From the NCBI GenBank assembly GCA_013002375.1, contig JABDJW010000279.1, positions 1 through 8,116 of the forward strand: 8,116 nt of DNA, read 5' to 3'. The number at the start of each line of letters is the position of its first letter. Within the stretch, counting starts at the first letter, position 1. The DNA is from Acidimicrobiales bacterium. GTDB taxonomy: Bacteria > Actinomycetota > Acidimicrobiia > Acidimicrobiales > SHLQ01. Below, in pieces: positions 1 to 4,699 of the stretch. Below the pieces are notes generated by a model. That model saw only the letters and a program-made list of their open reading frames with translations, made no database searches and had not been told where the DNA came from. Position numbers and translations under genes: made by a program.

Positions 1-851
1 GTCTGGGTGTTGGTCTCGACCCCGATGATGATCGCGACCGCGTTCCCGGTGGCATCGAGCACCGGTCCACCGGAGAACCCTGGATCGGCGGCGACCGAGA
101 CGATCATGATCCGTTCCGCCTCGACGCCGAAGACCTCGCCGTCTCCGTAACCGACGACACCACCGATTCGAACCTCACGGCGACCTCCCGCCGGATGTCC
201 GACCAGCGCGACCGATTCGCCGACGGCGACCTCGGCCTCGCGGACCGGATACACCGCCTGCGCCCCAGCGGCCGGCTCGGCGGCAAGCAATGCGGCATCG
301 AGACCGTCGGTCACCCGCGCCCGCTCCAGGACGGCAGCGGTGCCGATGGCGACCTCGCCCTCGTGGTCGAGCGGCGGATCTCGGACTTCGAGTGGCGCGG
401 GACCGTTGTCGAGGGTGACGACGGCAGCCCCCTCGATCACGTGGGCCGCGGTGAGCACGCCCCGCTCGGTCACGAAGGCGGTGCCGAACGAACGACCCGA
501 GCAGGCCCACACCTTGGCCCGGAAGACTCCGGCCTGATCGACCGTTGCCGCATCGATCGGTACAGCATCGATCGGTACAGCATCGATCGGTACAGAATCG
601 ATCGGTACAGGGTCGATGGCCCCGCCATCATGCCCCGACTCGACTGCGTCGGGCCCGCTCACGGCGCCCGGTTCGGCGGGTGCGGTTGCCGCGAGCACCT
701 CGAGTGGTAGCCGGGTCTCGACATCGTTGCGACCCGTGGCCATCAGTACGGCGGCGCCGAACACCAGCCCGAGGGCCAGTCCACCGGCCGCGAACCCGAT
801 TTCTCGCGCGGTCCGCCGCCATGCGGCGCGAGTCGGAAGGCCGAAAGACAT
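1..851 (-). CDS. Membrane-anchored trypsin-like serine protease, C-terminus cut by window edge
   Basis: Reading leftward from the ATG at 851, the frame stays open to the window edge (283 codons). A short basic cytoplasmic segment (1-18) precedes one hydrophobic helix (about 19-38), then a Pro/Ala/Asp-rich linker with four VPID units (82-100), then a chymotrypsin-fold protease domain from about residue 108. The triad is visible: His137 in LTAAHV, Asp185 in DGLDAAL, and Ser260 in PGFSGGPVLD. This points to a protease facing outside the membrane, of the HtrA/PepD or MarP general type. Any PDZ domain would lie beyond the window, so the subfamily is open. The start is fixed by an in-frame TGA 21 bases upstream, with no other ATG or GTG between; no well-spaced Shine-Dalgarno is seen. 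It lies downstream of an MprAB-like pair on the same strand, which suggests a role in envelope proteolysis or stress. That role is inference. Confidence 0.88.
   Translation of the reverse strand, partial: MSFGLPTRAAWRRTAREIGFAAGGLALGLVFGAAVLMATGRNDVETRLPLEVLAATAPAEPGAVSGPDAVESGHDGGAIDPVPIDSVPIDAVPIDAVPIDAATVDQAGVFRAKVWACSGRSFGTAFVTERGVLTAAHVIEGAAVVTLDNGPAPLEVRDPPLDHEGEVAIGTAAVLERARVTDGLDAALLAAEPAAGAQAVYPVREAEVAVGESVALVGHPAGGRREVRIGGVVGYGDGEVFGVEAERIMIVSVAADPGFSGGPVLDATGNAVAIIIGVETNTQ
550..609 (-). repeat. Four tandem 15-base units encoding a VPID linker repeat
   Basis: Four consecutive 15-base units (plus-strand form GCATCGATCGGTACA; the fourth differs at one position, GAATCGATCGGTACA) fill 550-609. 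In the protease frame each unit encodes five residues, VPID plus Ala or Ser, between the membrane helix and the protease domain. The period is a multiple of three, so changes in copy number would keep the frame. Near-identity at DNA level suggests recent expansion by slippage or unequal recombination. Confidence 0.9.
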
Positions 852-873
852 CCCACCAGTAGTAGCACGTCAT

Positions 874-890
874 GCACTTTCAGTGCTTTT
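874..890 (+). other. Small inverted repeat followed by TTTT, upstream of the protease gene
   Basis: GCACT (874-878) and AGTGC (882-886) form a five-base perfect inverted repeat with a three-base loop, followed on the plus strand by TTTT. It starts 23 bases upstream of the protease ATG. No plus-strand gene is recognised that would need a terminator here, so it may be an operator or untranslated-leader element for the protease gene, or chance. It is short. Confidence 0.25.
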
Positions 891-942
891 CGAGCCCAAC
901 TTCGACGAACTGGTTGGCGCTGAGTGGTGCTGAGCCACTGTG

Positions 943-970
943 GGCCAGCCCGTTCGGGCCAGCCCGTTCG
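943..970. repeat. 14-base tandem duplication with an embedded hairpin, between zinc-ribbon and protease genes
   Basis: Two perfect head-to-tail copies of GGCCAGCCCGTTCG occupy 943-956 and 957-970. Across the junction, GCCCG-TT-CGGGC (948-959) is a perfect five-base-stem inverted repeat. It lies 22 to 44 bases past the zinc-ribbon stop codon and could weakly terminate or stabilise that transcript, but no T-run follows on either strand. The rest of the 140-base gap (852-991) holds only the 874-890 inverted repeat; I see no gene in it. Confidence 0.6.
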
Positions 971-991
971 GAACAGGCGATGGTCGGTCGC

Positions 992-1183
992 TCAGGTGTC
1001 GAAGTCGAGCTGCATGAGATCCTGATCCGTGTAACGGATCACGGCGCGAAGGCCCATACCGGGATCACCACAGACCCAACACGGCGATTCCGCTTCACCG
1101 GTCCAAGCCACGTCACATTCGGTGCAGCGCAGCCGCACCAGCGGCGGTTGTTCCAGGTGTCGAATCGGCGAGGTGGGAGCCAT
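992..1183 (-). CDS. Small zinc-ribbon protein of unknown function
   Basis: This is a 63-codon frame. Its central part has two cysteine knuckles, CTEC (residues 20-23) and CWVCG (35-39), separated by eleven residues, the pattern of a zinc-ribbon fold. The remainder is a short N-terminal tail rich in Pro and hydrophobic residues and an acidic C-terminus ending DFDT. The two CxxC pairs argue that the frame is real despite its size. An in-frame TGA six bases before the ATG makes 1183 the first possible start; no Shine-Dalgarno is visible and an inverted repeat occupies that spot. Zinc ribbons of this size can bind nucleic acid or proteins, so no function can be assigned. It lies between the sensor kinase and the protease on the same strand, about 140 bases from each. 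Confidence 0.65.
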   Translation of the reverse strand: MAPTSPIRHLEQPPLVRLRCTECDVAWTGEAESPCWVCGDPGMGLRAVIRYTDQDLMQLDFDT

Positions 1184-1184
1184 A

Positions 1185-1205
1185 CCGATTCATCGGCCGA
1201 ATCGG
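1185..1205 (-). promoter_or_regulatory. 7-7-7 inverted repeat abutting the zinc-ribbon start codon
   Basis: CCGATTC (1185-1191) and GAATCGG (1199-1205) are perfect seven-base complements around a seven-base loop. In the minus-strand transcript the hairpin would end one base before the zinc-ribbon ATG, covering the position of a ribosome binding site. It could be a translational control hairpin, a protein operator, or a terminator-like structure after the kinase gene, although no T-run follows. Function is inference. Confidence 0.4.
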
Positions 1206-1239
1206 CAGTCGGCTGAGGGAAACGGCCCGGGCGGCCCCC

Positions 1240-1329
1240 TACGGTGGCGGCGCGACGGCCCTCCGCCTGGCGACCTGGAACGCGTCCGATCATGCGCCGC
1301 TCACCGTCGAGTTGGCCCCGGAGGCCTAG
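1240..1329 (+). pseudogene. Possible 3' remnant of an exonuclease III-like (EEP family) gene
   Basis: On the plus strand this frame reads through LATWNASDHAPLTVEL to a TAG at 1327-1329. SDHAP followed by a short hydrophobic strand and the C-terminus is the usual ending of exonuclease III and other endonuclease/exonuclease/phosphatase proteins, where the Asp-His pair is catalytic. The frame is open back to a TGA at 1015-1017 but has no ATG, GTG or TTG, and no earlier EEP motif is recognisable in any plus frame. It also overlaps the minus-strand zinc-ribbon gene. If real, it is the tail of a lost gene; chance resemblance remains possible given how short it is. The 142-base gap 1184-1325 otherwise contains only the 1185-1205 inverted repeat. 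Confidence 0.3.
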
Positions 1330-2720
1330 CCGATCGGGGCAGACACGACCGGCGTGAGCGGAATACGGATCCCGACGGCGGCGCCGGCGCCATCGATTCG
1401 GTTCTCGGCCCACGCAATTCCGCCGTGGGCCTCGGCAATGTGGCGGACGATCGAGAGCCCCAACCCCGAGCCCGATGTCGAACGGGCCTCGGCGGCCCGG
1501 TAGAAGCGGTCGAAGACGTGCGGTAGGTCGGCCGGTGCGAACCCCGGGCCCCGGTCACGCACGGTCACGAAGGCGTGATCCGGACCGCCTGGTTCGGCGT
1601 CGGTCCCGACGAGGATCTCGATCTCGGAGTCGGCCGGGCTGAACTTCTCGGCGTTGGCGACCAGATTGGCCAGCGCGCGACGCAGCATCGTCGGCTGCCC
1701 CACCAACGGAACCGACTCGAGCCCCGATACCACCACGGACCGACCATGCCGACGGCGAGCCCCGGCCGCCACGGCATCGACGAGATCGCACAAGTCACAC
1801 GGTTCGGGGGCCTCGTGGATCTGGGCGTCCGTACCGAGGTCGACCAGTTCGTTGACGAGCGTGGTGAGCTCATCGATCTCGGTCCGGATGCGGTGGCCGA
1901 GCTGTTGACGGTCGGCCGGGTCGAGGCCGGGTTGGTCGAGAAGCTCGACGCTGGCGCGGAGACTGGTCAGCGGTGTGCGCAATTCGTGGCCCGCGTCGAG
2001 CACCAGACGGTGCTGCTGTTCTCGCGAGGTCCGCAAACCGGCCAACATGGTGTTGAAGCTGGCCGCCAACGCGCCGACCTCGCCCCCGCCTCCGGCGCCG
2101 ATGGGAACGGCGAGATCCTGCGTTCGGGCGACGGTGTCGGCCGCCGCGGTGAGCTCCTCGATCGGGCGGCTGGTTCGCCCGGCCAAGAACCACCCGGCCA
2201 CACTGGCCAATCCGGTGACGCCGACGGCGAGCGCCAACAACTGCCGGCCGATCGACGTCAGGGACGACCTGACTTCGCTCACGTCGCGCGCCACGGCAAC
2301 CTGAGTTCCATCGGGCAGACCCCAATTGATCGATCGGTAGGGGGAGCCATCGAGGTCGAATTCCTCGAAGACATAGTGCCGGCGGGCCTCGTTGTACGGG
2401 TCGGCCTCGGCCAGCGGAATGACGTCGTCGCCGGTCAAGACGATGGTGGTGCCATCGTTCAACACGATCTGGACGCGGGAGTCGAATTCGGCGACCGGAC
2501 CACCGAGGTAGACCGGTCGTTCCCCGCGGGGCCCGCGGTCATCGATGATCTGATCGCCGCCCAGTCGCTCGACGAGCGGCTGGGCCCGCTCGATGAGGAA
2601 CTCGTCGACTTCGCCGATCAGTTCTCGCTCGGCCACCACCCGCGCGCCGATCGACCCGACGGCGGTCGTCACCGCGACGACCAGCCCGACGAGCAGTGCG
2701 ACCCGGGCGCGCAGGCTCAT
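1326..2720 (-). CDS. MprB-like sensor histidine kinase
   Basis: This is a 464-residue membrane histidine kinase. Transmembrane helix 1 is at about 7-26, an extracytoplasmic sensor region at about 27-158, and helix 2 at about 161-180. It continues into a HAMP linker (about 181-235), a HisKA domain with phospho-acceptor His245 in the H-box DAGHELRTPL, and an HATPase domain with N-box LANLVANAEKF (about 350-360), DRGPGF (389-394) and GSGLGLS (417-423). The arrangement matches actinobacterial MprB/TcrY-type sensors of envelope conditions. A 14-codon upstream extension to 2762 is possible, but it overlaps the regulator gene and lengthens the cytoplasmic tail, so ATG 2720, 13 bases after the regulator stop, is preferred. 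The cognate regulator is immediately upstream and phosphotransfer to its Asp67 is expected. The actual signal is unknown. Its TAG stop sits in a CTAG shared with a plus-strand frame. Confidence 0.95.
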   Translation of the reverse strand: MSLRARVALLVGLVVAVTTAVGSIGARVVAERELIGEVDEFLIERAQPLVERLGGDQIIDDRGPRGERPVYLGGPVAEFDSRVQIVLNDGTTIVLTGDDVIPLAEADPYNEARRHYVFEEFDLDGSPYRSINWGLPDGTQVAVARDVSEVRSSLTSIGRQLLALAVGVTGLASVAGWFLAGRTSRPIEELTAAADTVARTQDLAVPIGAGGGGEVGALAASFNTMLAGLRTSREQQHRLVLDAGHELRTPLTSLRASVELLDQPGLDPADRQQLGHRIRTEIDELTTLVNELVDLGTDAQIHEAPEPCDLCDLVDAVAAGARRRHGRSVVVSGLESVPLVGQPTMLRRALANLVANAEKFSPADSEIEILVGTDAEPGGPDHAFVTVRDRGPGFAPADLPHVFDRFYRAAEARSTSGSGLGLSIVRHIAEAHGGIAWAENRIDGAGAAVGIRIPLTPVVSAPIG

Positions 2721-2737
2721 GGCTGGGGCAGGCTCAT
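2717..2737 (-). promoter_or_regulatory. Six-codon relay mini-ORF with ATGA overlaps at both ends, at the regulator/kinase junction
   Basis: The regulator stop TGA (2736-2734) overlaps an ATG (2737-2735) as ATGA. That ATG opens a six-codon frame, MSLPQP, whose own TGA (2719-2717) overlaps the kinase ATG (2720-2718) as a second ATGA. The nine bases ATGAGCCTG occur twice, 17 bases apart. No good Shine-Dalgarno precedes the kinase start, so re-initiation through the mini-ORF could couple kinase translation to regulator translation. The geometry is directly visible; the coupling is inference. Confidence 0.5.
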
Positions 2738-3462
2738 GACGCCCGCAACACGAAGCCCACACCGCGCACGGTCTCGATCAACCGCGCTTCGCCCTCGGCT
2801 TCGGTCTTGCGCCGAAGATAGCTGATGTAGACATCGAGCGATCGCGAGCTGGTCTCGAAGTCGTAGCCCCAGATGCGGTCATAGATGACCTCCCTGGTCA
2901 TCACTGTTCCGGCATTGCGGAGCAGCAGCTCGAGGAGATCGAATTCGGTCTTGGTCAGCTCGATCGCCCGGCCGTTCCGGTGCACGGTGTGCGCGGCGAG
3001 GTCGAGCGTGACATCACCGACCGTTACCTCGGTTTCGGGGTTCGCGTCGGACGAACCGGCCCGCCGCAGGAGGGCTCGGACCCGGGCCTGGAGTTCGTCG
3101 AGTGCGAACGGCTTGGTCAGGTAGTCATCGGCACCGGCATCGAGCCCGGCGACCCGGTCGGGTACCGACGTGCGGGCGGTCAACACCAGCAAGGGCCGCC
3201 GGTCGCCCTGGCTCCGCAGGGTTCGACACACCGTGAGGCCATCGACGTTGGGCATCGTGACATCGAGCACGACCAGGTCGGGATCGTGCTCGGCAATCGC
3301 CAGCAGCGCCTGCGCGCCATCGACGGCGACCTCCACGCGGTAGCCGGCATAGCGCAGGGCCATCTCGACCGTTTCGCGCACGCCGGCGTCGTCTTCGGCC
3401 ACGACGATCGTGGCGAGCGGGTCGGCCCCGTCTCCATCGCCATCAACCGGCGGATCGGCCAC
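2734..3462 (-). CDS. MprA-like OmpR-family response regulator
   Basis: This is a 242-residue two-domain regulator. The receiver domain (about 18-133) has acidic residues Glu23, Asp24 and Asp25, phospho-acceptor Asp67 in VVLDVTMP, Thr95, and Lys117 in LTKPF. The C-terminal winged-helix DNA-binding domain (about 148-240) contains LTKTEFDLLELLL, IWGYDF, YLRRKTEAEGE and TVRGVGFVLR. From memory of the family, that last stretch closely resembles mycobacterial MprA, though other actinobacterial regulators share it. The start chosen is GTG 3462: GGGGGG lies six bases upstream, the preceding gene ends 13 bases before, and the alternative ATG at 3606 would add a low-complexity Arg-rich shadow of that gene. 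Together with the downstream kinase it forms a complete two-component system; targets are not visible. It may control its own operon, as this family often does. Confidence 0.94.
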   Translation of the reverse strand: MADPPVDGDGDGADPLATIVVAEDDAGVRETVEMALRYAGYRVEVAVDGAQALLAIAEHDPDLVVLDVTMPNVDGLTVCRTLRSQGDRRPLLVLTARTSVPDRVAGLDAGADDYLTKPFALDELQARVRALLRRAGSSDANPETEVTVGDVTLDLAAHTVHRNGRAIELTKTEFDLLELLLRNAGTVMTREVIYDRIWGYDFETSSRSLDVYISYLRRKTEAEGEARLIETVRGVGFVLRAS

Positions 3463-3468
3463 TACACG

Positions 3469-3474
3469 CCCCCC
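3469..3474 (-). promoter_or_regulatory. Ribosome binding site fixing the GTG start of the response regulator
   Basis: A GGGGGG run on the minus strand ends six bases before GTG 3462. It lies between the upstream TAG stop (3478-3476) and that GTG, and supports the GTG over upstream ATG codons inside the neighbouring gene. Confidence 0.6.
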
Positions 3475-3475
3475 A

Positions 3476-4309
3476 CTACAGGCCCCGCCAGCTCGGCGTG
3501 CGCCCTTCGTTGAACGCCTGGAACGCCTCGCGGATCTCGCCGGTGCCCGAGCACATGATCTGCGTTCGGTTCTCGAGATCGAGGGCATGACGGAGGCTCG
3601 GCGCATCGATCGACTGCCACATGGTCTCTTTGGTCATCCACGTCGCGAGCGGTGCGTTGGCTCGAATCAGTCGCGCCGTTTCGAGGGCGCGATCGACCAC
3701 CTGACCGTCGGGCACGACATCGAGCACGAGACCCATGTCCAGGGCCTCGGCCGCGTCGAAGATCCGGCCGGTGAGCATCAACTCCATCGATCGGGATGCA
3801 CCGACGAGCCGGGGCAGGAAGTAGCTGGTGCCCATGTCGCAGGCTGACACGCCCTTGGTGATGAAGATGGCACCGAAGCGTGCCGATTCGGCGGCGAACC
3901 GGATATCGCAAGCGAGGCTGAGCGAGAAACCGCCACCGACCGCGGCCCCGTTCACCGCCGCGATGATTGGCTTTCGGCTGCGGGTCATGCGTTCGTGGAG
4001 CGCGGCGAGAAATTCCTGGTAGGCAAAGGCGGTGACGGTCGGCCCGGTGCCGTCGGCGCCGGGAGCCGAGCTGCCGTCTCCGACGGTGTCGGCACCCGAA
4101 CAGAACCCCTTGCCCGCGCCGGTGAGGATCACGACCCGGGTGGTGCGGTCGTAGGCGATTGCCTCGAAGGTCTGATGAAGGTCCTGGATGAGGCTGGCCG
4201 ACAACGCGTTGCGGGTGTCGGGCCGGTTCAGGGTGACGGTCAGGATGTCGTCGTCGACTTCGTCGATCAGCACCCGATCGGTGTCGGGCATTCCGGCCGG
4301 TAGGGCCAT
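3476..4309 (-). CDS. Enoyl-CoA hydratase/isomerase (crotonase) family protein
   Basis: A 277-residue crotonase-fold protein of normal length. Recognisable are LNRPDTRNAL (27-36), oxyanion-hole segment KGFCSGADTVG (67-77), AAVNGAAVGGG (117-127), LACDIRFA (132-139) and LPRLVG (165-170). Crotonases act on acyl-CoA thioesters in the cytoplasm, typically hydrating or isomerising double bonds in fatty acid or related catabolism. By alignment with rat enoyl-CoA hydratase from memory, the two catalytic glutamates (Glu144, Glu164) correspond to Phe128 and Phe149. Asp158 in SACDMG sits near the catalytic Asp204 of dienoyl-CoA isomerase. Hydratase activity is therefore doubtful; an isomerase or other activity is possible. 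ATG 4309 is preceded by GGAG (4319-4316) at a six-base spacing, three bases after the upstream stop, so the gene is likely translationally coupled to it. No substrate can be assigned from these neighbours. Confidence 0.93.
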   Translation of the reverse strand: MALPAGMPDTDRVLIDEVDDDILTVTLNRPDTRNALSASLIQDLHQTFEAIAYDRTTRVVILTGAGKGFCSGADTVGDGSSAPGADGTGPTVTAFAYQEFLAALHERMTRSRKPIIAAVNGAAVGGGFSLSLACDIRFAAESARFGAIFITKGVSACDMGTSYFLPRLVGASRSMELMLTGRIFDAAEALDMGLVLDVVPDGQVVDRALETARLIRANAPLATWMTKETMWQSIDAPSLRHALDLENRTQIMCSGTGEIREAFQAFNEGRTPSWRGL

Positions 4310-4312
4310 GGG

Positions 4313-4627
4313 CTACTCCGTTTCGGCGGGGACGGTCCGACCCCGTCTGGTGGTCGATCGGGCGGCGAAGTCGCCGACCGAACCACGACTGAACTCCACG
4401 AGCTGGGCCGGGGTCAGGGGGAAGCAACTCTCCGGCGTTCCCCCAGCGGCCCAGACGGTGTCGTATTGCAGCAGGTCGCGATCGATGGCCGTGGAGATTC
4501 GCGCTCGATGCCCGAAGGGCGGGGTTCCGCCGATGGAGAACCCAGTGCCCTGCGGGTACCGCGTGACCGCCGGCGCGAAGCCCAACGGTTCGCAGGCGGC
4601 GGCAAATCGATCCAGTGCGCTGGCCAT
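4313..4627 (-). CDS. YbaK/EbsC-family aminoacyl-tRNA deacylase homologue with internal deletion
   Basis: This 104-residue frame matches the two ends of YbaK/ProX-type deacylases, which are normally about 155-165 residues. Residues 1-28 match the family N-terminus (an ALDRF helix, then TRYPQGT). Residues 28-95 match the C-terminal half: TGFSIGGTPPFGH (28-40), a DRDLLQYDTVWAAGGTP stretch, and LTPAQLV. Absent is the middle of roughly 60-65 residues, including the conserved segment with the catalytic lysine (the QIVKSLVF-like stretch). The junction is in frame. Family members hydrolyse mischarged aminoacyl-tRNAs such as Ala- or Cys-tRNA(Pro) in trans; without the lysine, this copy is probably inactive or altered. 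ATG 4627 has AAGGTG (4638-4633) five bases upstream. It precedes the crotonase gene by three bases, which may be why the frame has been kept. It could be a decaying gene or, less likely, an assembly artefact. Confidence 0.75.
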   Translation of the reverse strand: MASALDRFAAACEPLGFAPAVTRYPQGTGFSIGGTPPFGHRARISTAIDRDLLQYDTVWAAGGTPESCFPLTPAQLVEFSRGSVGDFAARSTTRRGRTVPAETE

Positions 4628-4638
4628 ACGCGCACCTT

Positions 4639-4660
4639 AGCGGCGCACGCTCGCGCCGCT
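4639..4660 (-). terminator. Eight-base-pair GC-rich hairpin between the DUF1501 and YbaK-like genes
   Basis: AGCGGCGC (4639-4646) and GCGCCGCT (4653-4660) are perfect complements with a six-base loop, in the 72-base gap 4628-4699. In the minus-strand transcript it follows the DUF1501 stop by about 40 bases and ends directly next to the AAGGTG ribosome binding site of the next gene. No T-run follows, so intrinsic termination is uncertain. It could instead be a boundary that protects mRNA ends or a translational control element. Confidence 0.5.
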
Positions 4661-4699
4661 CGGCCAGCGGGCAACGCAACAGAGCAAGCCGCCCGGCAG

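Noticed and set aside
550..609. Short CRISPR array or iteron cluster
   Set aside because: The units are 15 bases, directly adjacent with no spacers, and in frame within the protease gene, so they are a coding repeat.
195..710. Plus-strand frame with an IDRY repeat protein
   Set aside because: It is antisense to the protease, whose catalytic triad is intact; the apparent repeat is the complement of the VPID repeat.
1575..2825. 416-codon open frame on the plus strand
   Set aside because: It is antisense to the histidine kinase and shows no domain; typical of high-GC third-position bias.
3463..3606. Longer N-terminus for the response regulator, from the ATG at 3606
   Set aside because: The extension overlaps the crotonase gene, is Arg-rich and unlike a receiver domain. 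GTG 3462 has a well-placed ribosome binding site and starts just before the receiver.
3462..4679. 405-codon minus-strand frame overlapping the crotonase and YbaK-like genes
   Set aside because: It is out of frame with two recognisable genes and encodes an Arg/His/Pro-rich product without motifs.
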